Below, in pieces: positions 1 through 8,205 of a stretch of 37,571 nucleotides of DNA; the first letter of the stretch is position 1, and each line of letters starts with the position of its first letter. The position numbers were made by a program, and so were the translations under genes. The DNA comes from Clostridiales bacterium (GTDB lineage Bacteria > Bacillota_A > Clostridia > Christensenellales > Borkfalkiaceae): assembly GCA_015055785.1 (NCBI GenBank), contig SVHQ01000004.1, positions 1 through 37,571 of the forward strand, given 5' to 3'. The notes below the pieces were generated by a model. It had not been told where the DNA came from, searched no databases, and saw nothing but the letters and a program-made list of their open reading frames with translations.

Positions 1-289
1 GGCGTAATGGTAGGCAACTGGTAGGATGAATAGAAAGGTTTTATATATAATATAAAAGGCGGCTTTGATTAAAGGAAAAGGAAAACGGTTATAAATATAT
101 CATATTATGGCTTAGTTTTTTAATTTGTTTTGGGTTTTTGAGGTTTTTTTATAAAAAACAGCTGAAAACGCTTTCATTTTTTATGGAAATATTGTACAAT
201 AGAAAATGACGGATTATGGCTAACTAAGTCTTTATAATCCAAATGAACAGTAAAAAATTAACGAAAAAATAAATGATATCGGAGTTTTT
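1..289. other. AT-rich leader upstream of secA
   Basis: I see no gene here. The stretch is very AT-rich. A weak promoter-like pair, TTTCAT at 172-177 and TACAAT at 195-200 with a 17-base spacer, lies about 90 bases before secA; the -35 part is poor. The gene that often precedes secA in Firmicutes (hpf) would lie outside the window. Confidence 0.35.
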
Positions 290-3214
290 ATGGGATTGAT
301 TAAATATTTAACGGGTAGCGATAGCAGAAAAAGCTTGAAAAAGCTCAATCAAATGGCGGACCGCGTAGAAGAATTAGAGCCGAAATATCAGGTGATGGAC
401 GACGAAACGTTGAAAGCGCAAACGCAGGTGCTTAAAGATAGATTGGCTGCGGGCGAAACGTTGGACGATATTCTTTACGATGCGTTTGCAGTGCTTCGTG
501 AAGCGGCTAAACGTGTTTTAAATATGCGCCATTTCCGTGTGCAGATTATCGGCGGTATTTGTTTGCATCAAGGCCGTATTGCCGAAATGCGTACAGGTGA
601 AGGTAAGACGCTCGTTTCCACGTTGCCTGCCTACCTCAACGCTTTGACGGGCAAGAGCGTGCATATCGTTACGGTTAACGACTACCTTGCAAAACGTGAC
701 GCGGACTGGATGGGGAAAGTGCATAAGTTCATGGGGCTCACGGTCGGCGTAGTTGTGCCTGGCATGGAAGATAACGAAAAGCAAGAAGCCTACAAGTGTG
801 ATATCGTGTACGGTACCAACAACGAATTTGGCTTCGACTATCTTCGTGACAATCTCAAAACAGACCTTTCTAAAATGGTACAGCGCGATTTGACGTTTGC
901 CATTGTCGACGAAGTGGACTCCATTCTTGTCGATGAAGCAAGAACGCCGCTTATTATTTCGGGTAAAGGGGAAAAGTCCTCCGATTTGTACGTACAGGTA
1001 GACCGTCTTGTTCGCACGTTGACGGGCGGTTTTGACGACGATTTGAAAGACGAGCAGGAAGCTGCGGAAGCGCAACGTGCTGCCAATAAGAAAAAGAATA
1101 AGAAAAAGAAGGTAGTGGACGATTTCGATGATGAAGAGGAATACGTTGACTACACGAAGATGACCCTTGAAGAACAGGCTAATTACGAAGCAGAGTTAGC
1201 TGAAAAGCGTGCTGCGGCGGCTTTGGCTGCCCCCGAAGGCAAGCGTTCTTTGGCGGCTGCAAGAGATTGGGATTACATCATCAACCGTAAGGAAAAAACG
1301 GTGGAACTCACCGATAGCGGTGCGAGAAAAGCAGAACGCTTCTTCCACATCGACAACATTGCGGAAATCGAACACGCTGATTTGAACCACCACATCCAGC
1401 AGGCGTTGAAAGCGCATAAACTCTTCAAGTTGGACGAAGATTACATCGTAAACGAAGGGGAAGTTGTCATCGTTGACGAATTTACGGGCCGTCTTATGAT
1501 AGGCCGTCGTTATTCGGACGGGCTGCATCAGGCAATCGAAGCGAAAGAAGGCGTGGAAGTGCGCAGCGAAAACAAGACCTACGCAACCATCACTTTCCAA
1601 AATTATTTCCGTTTGTACAGCAAACTTTCGGGTATGACGGGTACGGCAAAGACGGAAGAAGCGGAATTTAGAACCATCTATTCCTTGGACGTTGTGGAAA
1701 TCCCCACAAACCGTCCCATCAAACGTGTCGATTTGCCCGATATGGTATATTCGACGCTGGAAGGCAAGAAACGCGCCATCATCAACGAAATCATGGAACG
1801 CCATGAAAGCGGTCAGCCCATTCTTGTGGGTACTTCTTCGGTAGATAAATCGGAAGAAATTTCCCGTCTTTTGAAAAAGAACGGCGTTAAACATAACATT
1901 TTGAACGCAAAGAACCACGAACGCGAAGCAGAAATCGTTGCGCAAGCAGGCAGACTTAACGCCGTTACCATTTCTACGAACATGGCAGGGCGTGGTACCG
2001 ACATCTTGCTCGGCGGTAACCCTGAATACCTCGCGAAAAAGCGTTTGAGAGAAGAGGGGGCAAAGCACGAGGAAATCGAGCTCGCTACGAGTATGTATAT
2101 CACCGATATCGACGAAGCAACGCAGAAGCTTCGCGATAGATATAAAGAAGTATATGCTTACTATAAAAAGCAGACGGATGAAGAAAAGGAAAAGGTAATT
2201 GCGGCAGGCGGTCTTTGCATTATCGGTACGGAACGTCACGAATCCCGTCGTATCGACAACCAGCTCCGTGGCCGTGCAGGTCGTCAAGGGGATATCGGTA
2301 TGTCGGTGTTCTATCTCTCGCTTGAGGACGAACTTGTATTACGTTTCGGCGGCGAAAGAATGAAATCGTTGTATCAGACCTTTAAAATCGACGAAGATAC
2401 TTGTTTGCAATCGAAAATGCTTTCCAGCGGTATTGAAAACGCACAAAAGAACATTGAAGGCAGAAACTTCGGTATTCGTAAAAACGTATTGCAATACGAC
2501 GACGTTATGAACAAACAGCGTGAAGTTATGTACGGCGAACGTATGAACGTGCTTCGCGGTGCGAACGTGCATGAGCAAGTGCTTAAATATATCCCCGATT
2601 ACGTGGCAGAAACGTTGTCGGCGGCGGTGAACGTAGAAGATATGCCCGAGCTTTGGAATGAAGCGGAACTCAATGCTGCGCTCGAAGCGAAAGTGTTGCC
2701 TGAAGGGACGAATTACGTCACGCGCGAACGTTTGACGAAGTGGGATTATGAATTGGCTTTGAAGAAGATTTCTAAAAAAGTCGAAAAAGAATACGAAAAG
2801 AAGATTGAAGAACTTAAAGAACTCGGCATCGATTTCTATGCGGTGGAACGCAGAGTATTGCTCATGACGGTGGACAGAAACTGGATCGACCACATCGACG
2901 CAATGGATCAATTGAGAAAGGGTATCAGTCTTCGTGCGTACGGTCAGGTTGACCCGATTATTTCTTATAAGAAGGAAGGCTTTGATATGTTCGACGAAAT
3001 GGTAGAACGTATCCAGCGCACGACGATTAGCGTATTGTTGAAGGTGAAAGTGGAAGGCCGTCCTGTGCTTGCTCCTGCACCTACGCCTACGCCTGCTCCT
3101 GCGGCTGCGCCTACCTCTTCCCCTCGTCCTTTCCGCAGACAGATGCCTGATCAAAACTGGCGTCCTTCCACGCCTGCTGCAAACAACGCGCAGGACAAAA
3201 AAGACGGCGAATAA
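290..3214 (+). CDS. secA: SecA preprotein translocase ATPase
   Basis: SecA is the ATPase that drives preproteins through SecYEG at the membrane. Visible signatures are the Walker A motif MRTGEGKT near residues 100-107, the DEVDS motif in VDEVDSILVDEARTPLI near 206-222, EFTGRLMIGRRYSDGLHQA near 400, and the GRAGRQGD helicase motif. ATG 290 is preceded by GGAG at 281-284. At 974 residues it is longer than typical Firmicutes SecA (about 840). Part of the excess is an insertion after the first nucleotide-binding fold, roughly residues 250-330, containing a lysine tract (KKKNKKKK) and an acidic stretch, in the position of the preprotein cross-linking domain. The C-terminus is Pro/Ala-rich and lacks the Cys-rich zinc motif present in B. 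subtilis and E. coli SecA. prfB follows after 62 bases, a common gene order. Confidence 0.97.
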   Translation: MGLIKYLTGSDSRKSLKKLNQMADRVEELEPKYQVMDDETLKAQTQVLKDRLAAGETLDDILYDAFAVLREAAKRVLNMRHFRVQIIGGICLHQGRIAEMRTGEGKTLVSTLPAYLNALTGKSVHIVTVNDYLAKRDADWMGKVHKFMGLTVGVVVPGMEDNEKQEAYKCDIVYGTNNEFGFDYLRDNLKTDLSKMVQRDLTFAIVDEVDSILVDEARTPLIISGKGEKSSDLYVQVDRLVRTLTGGFDDDLKDEQEAAEAQRAANKKKNKKKKVVDDFDDEEEYVDYTKMTLEEQANYEAELAEKRAAAALAAPEGKRSLAAARDWDYIINRKEKTVELTDSGARKAERFFHIDNIAEIEHADLNHHIQQALKAHKLFKLDEDYIVNEGEVVIVDEFTGRLMIGRRYSDGLHQAIEAKEGVEVRSENKTYATITFQNYFRLYSKLSGMTGTAKTEEAEFRTIYSLDVVEIPTNRPIKRVDLPDMVYSTLEGKKRAIINEIMERHESGQPILVGTSSVDKSEEISRLLKKNGVKHNILNAKNHEREAEIVAQAGRLNAVTISTNMAGRGTDILLGGNPEYLAKKRLREEGAKHEEIELATSMYITDIDEATQKLRDRYKEVYAYYKKQTDEEKEKVIAAGGLCIIGTERHESRRIDNQLRGRAGRQGDIGMSVFYLSLEDELVLRFGGERMKSLYQTFKIDEDTCLQSKMLSSGIENAQKNIEGRNFGIRKNVLQYDDVMNKQREVMYGERMNVLRGANVHEQVLKYIPDYVAETLSAAVNVEDMPELWNEAELNAALEAKVLPEGTNYVTRERLTKWDYELALKKISKKVEKEYEKKIEELKELGIDFYAVERRVLLMTVDRNWIDHIDAMDQLRKGISLRAYGQVDPIISYKKEGFDMFDEMVERIQRTTISVLLKVKVEGRPVLAPAPTPTPAPAAAPTSSPRPFRRQMPDQNWRPSTPAANNAQDKKDGE

Positions 3215-3276
3215 TATAAAGAGTTCTATTGTAAAAGAAAGGCTCTGCCACAATAAATAATGAATAAGGAATTTTT

Positions 3277-4374
3277 ATGTTCAAAGCAGACGATTACAGA
3301 TTAAAAATACAAGGTATGCACTCGGTGCTCAAAGAAGCGGAATACGCTTTGGATATCGAACATCTCCGTCCCCGTCTTGCGGAATTGGAAAAGGAGCAGG
3401 AAAACCCCGAAATTTGGCAGGATTTAGAAAAATCTACCAAAATCGGCAAGGAAGTTTCTGCGATTCGTAACAAGATTGCCGCATACGAAAAAGGTGCAAC
3501 GGCGCTTTCCGACGCGGAAGATGTTGTCGACCTTATCGAGGAAACGGAAGACGAAAGCTTGATTCCCGAGCTTGATGATATGCTTGCAACGGCGGAAAAG
3601 GATATCGAAGATATGCGTATCCGTGCGATTTTGAAAGGGGATTACGACAATCACAACGCCATGCTTACGTTGCATGCCGGTGCAGGCGGTACGGAAGCGT
3701 GCGATTGGTGTCAAATGCTCTACCGTATGTATTGCCGTTATTGTGAAAAGATGGGCTTTAAGGTGAGCGAACTGGATAGAGAAGCTGGCGATGGCGCCGG
3801 GTTTAAGAGCGTTGCATTCCGTGTGGAAGGGGAAAATGCCTATGGGTATTTGAAAGCGGAGATGGGCGTACACCGTCTTGTTCGAATCTCTCCCTTTGAC
3901 GCAAACAAACGCCGTCAGACCTCGTTCTGTTCGTTGGAAGTTATGCCGGAAGTTGAGGACGACAACGAAGTGGAAATCAACGACGACGATATTCGTATTG
4001 ATATTTACCATTCGGGCGGTGCAGGCGGTCAGAACGTAAACAAGGTTGCTTCTGCCGTGCGTATCACCCACTTCCCGACAGGTATTGTTGTGCAGTGCCA
4101 AAACGAGCGTTCGCAATTACAAAATAAAGCAATGTGTTTTGCGATGCTTCGTTCGAAATTACTTGAAAAGAAAATCGAACAGCGTCAGGCAGAAGCACAG
4201 GCGATGAAAGGGGATGTGAAGAAAATCGAATGGGGCGCACAAATCCGCTCCTACGTGTTCTGTCCTTACACCATGGCAAAAGACCATCGTACAGGTTATG
4301 AAAAAGGCGATATTCAAGCGGTAATGGATGGGGATATCCACGGCTTTGTTATCGACTATTTAAAAAAAGCGTAA
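3277..4374 (+). CDS. prfB: Peptide chain release factor 2
   Basis: RF2 ends translation at UGA and UAA codons. The protein has the catalytic GGAGGQ loop near residues 247-252 and the RF2-specific SPF tripeptide near 205-207 (VRISPFDANKRR), which separates it from RF1 (PxT). Its 365 residues are full length. In many bacteria codon 26 or so is an in-frame UGA read by +1 frameshifting as autoregulation. Here the equivalent region reads straight through as EYALDIEHL in one frame, so the frameshift switch is absent. A terminator-like hairpin begins 33 bases after the stop, so prfB probably ends the secA-prfB unit. Confidence 0.97.
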   Translation: MFKADDYRLKIQGMHSVLKEAEYALDIEHLRPRLAELEKEQENPEIWQDLEKSTKIGKEVSAIRNKIAAYEKGATALSDAEDVVDLIEETEDESLIPELDDMLATAEKDIEDMRIRAILKGDYDNHNAMLTLHAGAGGTEACDWCQMLYRMYCRYCEKMGFKVSELDREAGDGAGFKSVAFRVEGENAYGYLKAEMGVHRLVRISPFDANKRRQTSFCSLEVMPEVEDDNEVEINDDDIRIDIYHSGGAGGQNVNKVASAVRITHFPTGIVVQCQNERSQLQNKAMCFAMLRSKLLEKKIEQRQAEAQAMKGDVKKIEWGAQIRSYVFCPYTMAKDHRTGYEKGDIQAVMDGDIHGFVIDYLKKA

Positions 4375-4406
4375 GTGAAAAATAAGCGCAAATAAGTGAA
4401 ATGGAG

Positions 4407-4436
4407 GGGGCAGGTACGAGTTTACCGCCCCTTTTT
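4407..4436 (+). terminator. Terminator after prfB, built on a dispersed repeat
   Basis: GGGGC, a bulged A, then GGTA pair with TACC and GCCCC around the loop CGAGTT, followed by TTTTT at 4432-4436. The left arm and loop are the most divergent copy of the 16-base dispersed repeat. Confidence 0.75.
4409..4424 (+). repeat. Dispersed 16-base repeat, copy 1 (divergent)
   Basis: Sequence GGCAGGTACGAGTTTA. It matches the consensus GGCAGGTAYGCGTTGA except for three bases in the right half, which here have become the pairing arm of the prfB terminator. Confidence 0.6.
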
Positions 4437-4438
4437 GG

Positions 4439-4648
4439 GTGAATTGACTTGCTTGCAAGTCGTGAATTGCGTTCTTTGAATGCGTGAATTTTCACTTCGC
4501 TCAGTGAATGGCACAGCGATGCTGTGCGTTGCGGCATGGATTTATAAAATATAGCCATAACGTAAACCAACGGGTTTACAATGCACGCAAACTTGTTTGC
4601 AATTCACGCCCATAAGGGCAATTCACGAACGCATAGCGTTCAATTCAC
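4439..4648. repeat. Mirrored eight-hairpin array, possible MITE
   Basis: Eight short inverted repeats follow each other at 4447-4460, 4469-4483, 4491-4508, 4511-4527, 4562-4579, 4587-4600, 4608-4619 and 4627-4641 (stems 4-7 bp, loops 2-6 nt). The first four are joined by GTGAATTG-type linkers (4439, 4462, 4484, 4504). The last four are joined by the reverse complement, CAATTCAC-type linkers (4579 variant, 4600, 4619, 4641). The whole unit is therefore a palindrome at linker level, centred near 4545. TTGG flanks both ends (4435-4438 and 4649-4652), as a 4-base target duplication would. Removing the unit would leave the prfB terminator directly joined to the tsaD ribosome site. No ORF here is credible. 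Confidence 0.8.
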
Positions 4649-4659
4649 TTGGAGTATAT

Positions 4660-5739
4660 ATGTATAATCCTTTTGAAAATCTTGATTTGAATAAACCCGA
4701 ACCGATTATTCTCGGCATTGAAACGTCCTGCGACGAAACGGCAGCGGCGGTGATTCGCGGTAGAAAAATTTTATCGGATGAAATCGCATCTTCTGCCAGT
4801 ATTCAGGCTTTGTACGGCGGCGTTGTGCCAGAAATCGCTTCGCGCGCGCATACCGATTACGTGGCGGAGGTCGTGGAACAGGCTGTAAAAAATGCTGGTA
4901 TTACGTATGCGGATATTGACGCGGTGGCAGTTACTTACGGCGCAGGACTTTTGGGGGCATTGCTCGTGGGCGTGTCTTTTGCGAAAGCTTTTGCCTATGC
5001 GTTGAACAAGCCTTTGATTGCGGTCAATCACATTCGTGGACATTTGGCGGCGGCGTATCTCGATTCGCCTGATTTAAAACCGCCTTTCGTGACGTTGCTT
5101 GCAAGTGGCGGTCATACGGCGATTTTGTACGCGAAATCGGAATCAGAATTTGAAATCCTCGGCGCGACGCTCGACGATGCGGCAGGAGAAGCGTTTGATA
5201 AAGTAGCAAGAGTTTTGGGTTTGAAATACCCCGGTGGGCCGAATATTGAAAGATGTGCATTAGAGGGTGTGGCAAACGTGCCGATGCCGAAGATGCTCAA
5301 AGGCGGCGGCGGTTATAATTTTTCTTATAGCGGTTTAAAAACGGCGGTGATTAATTATTGCCACACAAAAGAACAAAAGGGCGAAAGCTATTCCAAGGCG
5401 GACGTTGCGGCGTCTTTCCAATGCGCGGCGGTGGACGTTTTGGTGGAAAAAACAATTGCGGCGGCGATAGAAAAACAAGCCGATTGTATCACCGTGGGTG
5501 GCGGCGTGGCGGCAAACACCTATCTTCGTCAAGCCTTAACAAAGGCATGTAAGGAAAAGGGTTTGCGGCTTGTATTGCCTGAAAAACGGTATTGCACGGA
5601 TAATGCGGCGATGATTGCGTCGGAGGGTTTGGTGCAATATCGGTTGGGTAATTTTGCGGATATGACGTTGACGGCAAAAGCTTCCATTCCTTTGGCGGCG
5701 ACCTTGGAAACGGTGCAGAGCCGCGCGGCGAAAAAATAG
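4660..5739 (+). CDS. tsaD: tRNA N6-threonylcarbamoyladenosine transferase TsaD
   Basis: TsaD (Gcp/YgjD family) transfers the threonylcarbamoyl group to A37 of ANN-decoding tRNAs, with TsaB and TsaE. Seen: the N-terminal LGIETSCDETAAAVI signature, the metal-binding pair of histidines in NHIRGHLAAAYL, the ATP-site GGHT, and GGGVAANTYLR. I place the start at ATG 4660, giving 359 residues, because GGAG at 4651-4654 precedes it and the family starts a few residues before this signature. An upstream in-frame ATG at 4597 would translate the hairpin array. tsaB and tsaE are not in the window. The next gene starts 10 bases after the stop, suggesting cotranscription. Confidence 0.96.
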   Translation: MYNPFENLDLNKPEPIILGIETSCDETAAAVIRGRKILSDEIASSASIQALYGGVVPEIASRAHTDYVAEVVEQAVKNAGITYADIDAVAVTYGAGLLGALLVGVSFAKAFAYALNKPLIAVNHIRGHLAAAYLDSPDLKPPFVTLLASGGHTAILYAKSESEFEILGATLDDAAGEAFDKVARVLGLKYPGGPNIERCALEGVANVPMPKMLKGGGGYNFSYSGLKTAVINYCHTKEQKGESYSKADVAASFQCAAVDVLVEKTIAAAIEKQADCITVGGGVAANTYLRQALTKACKEKGLRLVLPEKRYCTDNAAMIASEGLVQYRLGNFADMTLTAKASIPLAATLETVQSRAAKK

Positions 5740-5749
5740 GGAGGGAGTC

Positions 5750-6688
5750 ATGGAAGTTTGGCATCTTTTTCTGCACGCCTTAAAGGATACCCTGCCTCTT
5801 TTGCCTTGGATATTGCTTATGTATATCCTCATAGAGCTTTTGGAAAATAAGACGAACTTAAAAAATTCCAATCGCTTAGGCGGAAAATTGGGGCCGCTTT
5901 TAGGGGCGGCGACGGGGTTGATTCCTCAATGCGGTTTTTCCGTGATGGCGGCGAAATTATTTGAACAAAAATATATCACGATAGGGACGTTATTTGCCAT
6001 TTTCTTTGCGACCAGTGACGAAGCGTTTATCATTATGCTTTCCTCGGGTGAAGGGGCGGCCTGGGTGTTGCCTATGTTGGCGGCAAAGATATTTATTTCC
6101 CTTGCGGTTGGGTATGCTGTAGACGGCACTTTGAAAATGTTAGGACGGGGGCAGGTATGCGTTGAAATGCCTGAAACGTATAATGGAACGCCCAATACGA
6201 CGCATGAAATTTTTATACAACGTTATTTGGAAGAGCGTGACGTAGAGGTGAATTGTTCTTGCGGACGCCAACACGATGCGGCGCGGCCTTGGATGAATTA
6301 TCTCGTATATCCCATTTTGCACGCCTTGCGCGTGGCGGCGTTTATCTTGCTCGTCAATTTTGTATTGACGTTGGTGATTCATGGCGTGGGCGAGGATAAG
6401 TTTGAGGCGTTTTTGCACAGCAGCCGTTTTGCCCAACCCTTTATTGCCTGCTTGATAGGGCTTATTCCCAATTGCGCTTCCAGCGTTGTGTTGACGGAGA
6501 CTTTTTTAAGCGGCGGTATTTTTTTTGGTTCCTGCCTTGCAGGGCTTTGCGCGAATGCGGGCATGGGATTTGTCGTGTTATTGAAAAACGTAGGACAATG
6601 GAAACGTAACGTGAAGATGATTTTGTTTTGTTATATTGTTTCCGTTTGTATTGGTTTGTTGTTTAATATCGTGCCTTTAACGGTGTAA
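5750..6688 (+). CDS. Putative heavy-metal/manganese permease, PF11449-like
   Basis: A 312-residue polytopic membrane protein. Two internally related halves carry matching motifs, GLIPQCGFSVMAAKLF near residue 62 and GLIPNCASSVVLTETF near residue 240, which points to a tandem or inverted duplication typical of ArsP-type permeases. A hydrophilic middle loop holds CSCGRQHD, a possible metal ligand patch. I recognise the pattern of the putative 10-TM heavy-metal exporter family (often annotated as putative manganese transporter), but the substrate is inference. The loop also contains dispersed repeat copy 2, read as RGQVCVEMP. GGGAGGG precedes ATG 5750. The gene lies directly after tsaD. Confidence 0.75.
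   Translation: MEVWHLFLHALKDTLPLLPWILLMYILIELLENKTNLKNSNRLGGKLGPLLGAATGLIPQCGFSVMAAKLFEQKYITIGTLFAIFFATSDEAFIIMLSSGEGAAWVLPMLAAKIFISLAVGYAVDGTLKMLGRGQVCVEMPETYNGTPNTTHEIFIQRYLEERDVEVNCSCGRQHDAARPWMNYLVYPILHALRVAAFILLVNFVLTLVIHGVGEDKFEAFLHSSRFAQPFIACLIGLIPNCASSVVLTETFLSGGIFFGSCLAGLCANAGMGFVVLLKNVGQWKRNVKMILFCYIVSVCIGLLFNIVPLTV
6150..6165 (+). repeat. Dispersed 16-base repeat, copy 2 (inside permease gene)
   Basis: GGCAGGTATGCGTTGA, a perfect match to the main form. Flanks add GGCA (6150-6153) pairing with TGCC (6168-6171). The 24 bases 6144-6167 are identical to 29111-29134. Confidence 0.9.
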
Positions 6689-6701
6689 TAGAGAAAGAAA
6701 A

Positions 6702-6741
6702 ATACCGCGAAACTGTTTGAAAGGTGACGTTTTCGCGGTAT
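6702..6741 (+). terminator. Long perfect hairpin after the permease gene
   Basis: ATACCGCGAAA at 6702-6712 pairs with TTTCGCGGTAT at 6731-6741 over an 18-base loop. The T-run is weak (TATATAAT follows), so it may be an imperfect terminator. It also overlaps a promoter-like pair for the next operon. Confidence 0.5.
6715..6741 (+). promoter_or_regulatory. Possible SigB-type promoter of the sigma module
   Basis: GTTTGA at 6715-6720 and CGGTAT at 6736-6741, spacer 15, resemble the B. subtilis SigB consensus GTTTAA/GGGTAT. No good SigA pair is seen before 6783. If real, the sigma factor would transcribe its own operon, as SigB does. Confidence 0.35.
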
Positions 6742-6782
6742 ATATAATATAGAAGTAATTTTCATTTGGGAGGGTTACACGA

Positions 6783-7091
6783 ATGGAAGAAGTAAAAATT
6801 TTTGGCTTGAAAGAGGGAGAATTGCATATTTCTCTTTCGGGTGATATTGATTTGGGGAACGCAGAAGCCTTTTATCAAACGGTGATGGAAGGGTATCAGG
6901 CGAATAAAGGCAACGTCGTTTTTGCGTGCGAGGAATTGAATTTTATCGATAGTACGACGCTCGGTACGTTCGTAAAGATTTTAAAATCGGTGAAAGTGGA
7001 CGGATATACGATGCGTTTGACGGGTTTGCAGGCGAAAATAAAAAAATTGTTTTTGATTTGCTCGCTGGATTCCATTATGCAGTTGGATTGA
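6783..7091 (+). CDS. STAS-domain anti-sigma factor antagonist
   Basis: A 102-residue single STAS domain of the RsbV/SpoIIAA type. In partner switching the unphosphorylated antagonist binds the anti-sigma kinase and frees the sigma factor. The phosphorylation loop reads NFIDSTTLGTFVK near residues 53-65, with S57 or T58 as the candidate acceptor. RsbV has STGLG, so the usual glycine after the acceptor is threonine here. GGGAGGG lies about 8 bases before ATG 6783. It is the first gene of four (antagonist, kinase-like, sigma, kinase), the order rsbV-rsbW-sigB plus one. Confidence 0.85.
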   Translation: MEEVKIFGLKEGELHISLSGDIDLGNAEAFYQTVMEGYQANKGNVVFACEELNFIDSTTLGTFVKILKSVKVDGYTMRLTGLQAKIKKLFLICSLDSIMQLD

Positions 7092-7107
7092 GAAACGGGG
7101 AATACTT

Positions 7108-7464
7108 ATGGAGAAATTTTCAGTTACGTTGCCCTTGACGGGGGAATATTTAACAACGGTACGTTTGACAACGGGCGGACTTTGCGCGTTGGCAGGCTTT
7201 GACGTGGACGCGGCGGAGGATTATAAAGTCTGCGTTACGGAAAGTCTTTTGATTTTGAAACGTAACGGTTTCCGCTCTGCCAATATTCAATTTACCGTAG
7301 GTGAAACGCTTGGTTGTTTGGTATGCGGTTTAGATGGGGGAGCAGAAGTAGAGGAAACTTTGGAAGACGATATTTCGCGCGCGTTGCTTTCGGCATTGCT
7401 GGGCGAAGTGGAATTTGTAAAAAATTCGGAAAATAGAGTGGAAAAGATCGCATTTGAAGGTTGA
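7108..7464 (+). CDS. Degenerate RsbW-like anti-sigma protein
   Basis: A 118-residue protein in the rsbW position. Its N-terminus and the AEDYKVCVTES segment (residues 36-46) resemble the first part of HATPase_c anti-sigma factors. LLSALLGEVEFVKN near 93-106 fits the helix after the ATP lid. The nucleotide-binding residues are missing: the N-box asparagine is Ile49 and neither the DxGxG nor the GxGL box is visible. It probably cannot bind ATP or phosphorylate the antagonist, but may still bind sigma or the antagonist. This is inferred from motifs and not from an alignment. Its stop lies 2 bases before the sigma start. Confidence 0.65.
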   Translation: MEKFSVTLPLTGEYLTTVRLTTGGLCALAGFDVDAAEDYKVCVTESLLILKRNGFRSANIQFTVGETLGCLVCGLDGGAEVEETLEDDISRALLSALLGEVEFVKNSENRVEKIAFEG

Positions 7465-7466
7465 GT

Positions 7467-8195
7467 ATGTCGGAAATGAACGAGCTGTTTCAGCAATACA
7501 AAGAGAGCGGCGATGTTGCTTTACGCAATAAAATTGCCGAAAAATATCTCTACATAGCCGATATTCTCGCCAAGAAATTCGTGGGACGCGGAGTGGAGTA
7601 CGACGACTTGAAGCAGGTCGCCGCGCTTGCGCTTCTTCGCGGTATCGACCGTTTCGATCCAGACATGGGTATGCAATTTACTACTTTTATCACGCCGACC
7701 ATCACGGGGGAAATTAAAAATTATTTCCGTGATAAGTCGAGAATGGTGAAATTGCCCAGACGGCTTAGCGAAATCAGCGCGCAGGTGAAGAATTATGCGG
7801 CAGATTACGAATCGAAAAACGGCGTAAAACCCAACGTGTCTGCAATTGCGCAGGCGTTAGAGCTGACGGAAGAAGAGGTTGTGCATGCGTTGGAAGTTGG
7901 GGGTACGGTTTCCTTAGACGGCATGGCAACGAGCGAGGACGGGGAAAGCGGTTCGCTGTATTCCATGTTGGCGGATGGCGAAGATAAATACGAGGATTTT
8001 GAAACAAAAGAAACCTTACGCGCCGCCATGAAAGATTTTTCCGATACGGAAAAGGCACTCATTAAATATCGCTACATAGACGAATTGTCGCAGAGCGAAA
8101 CGGCAAAACGTTTGGGCGTTTCTCAGATGTTTGTGTCGCGAATGGAAAGAAAATTGTTGCTGCGACTGAAAGAGAATTTGCAGGATTCTTTATAA
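7467..8195 (+). CDS. SigB/SigF/SigG-type RNA polymerase sigma factor
   Basis: A 242-residue sigma-70 family protein of the B/F/G subgroup. Region 2 is seen in EYDDLKQVAALALLRGIDRFDP and FTTFITPTITGEIKNYFRD. Region 3 begins with VKLPRRLSEISAQV. Region 4 ends with the helix-turn-helix LSQSETAKRLGVSQMFVSR. I use ATG 7467 rather than TTG 7461, since GAAGG at 7456-7460 is well spaced for it. The cluster order matches the B. subtilis sigB operon and a stress-type role is likely, but SigF/SigG sporulation sigma factors share this architecture, so the regulon is not decided here. Confidence 0.9.
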   Translation: MSEMNELFQQYKESGDVALRNKIAEKYLYIADILAKKFVGRGVEYDDLKQVAALALLRGIDRFDPDMGMQFTTFITPTITGEIKNYFRDKSRMVKLPRRLSEISAQVKNYAADYESKNGVKPNVSAIAQALELTEEEVVHALEVGGTVSLDGMATSEDGESGSLYSMLADGEDKYEDFETKETLRAAMKDFSDTEKALIKYRYIDELSQSETAKRLGVSQMFVSRMERKLLLRLKENLQDSL

Positions 8196-8205
8196 GGAGG
8201 GGCGT

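Noticed and set aside
1196..2287. A 363-codon minus-strand frame opposite secA
   Set aside because: It mirrors the secA codon pattern, has low-complexity Phe-rich content, no ribosome site and no family resemblance; a shadow frame.
2339..3253. A 304-codon minus-strand frame opposite the end of secA
   Set aside because: Same reasons; Arg-rich shadow of the Pro/Ala tail.
4439..4648. CRISPR array
   Set aside because: Linkers are only 7-8 bases, invert midway, and spacers are themselves hairpins; no cas genes.
4597..4659. Upstream ATG extending tsaD by 21 residues
   Set aside because: It would translate the hairpin array and has no ribosome site; ATG 4660 has GGAG at a suitable distance.
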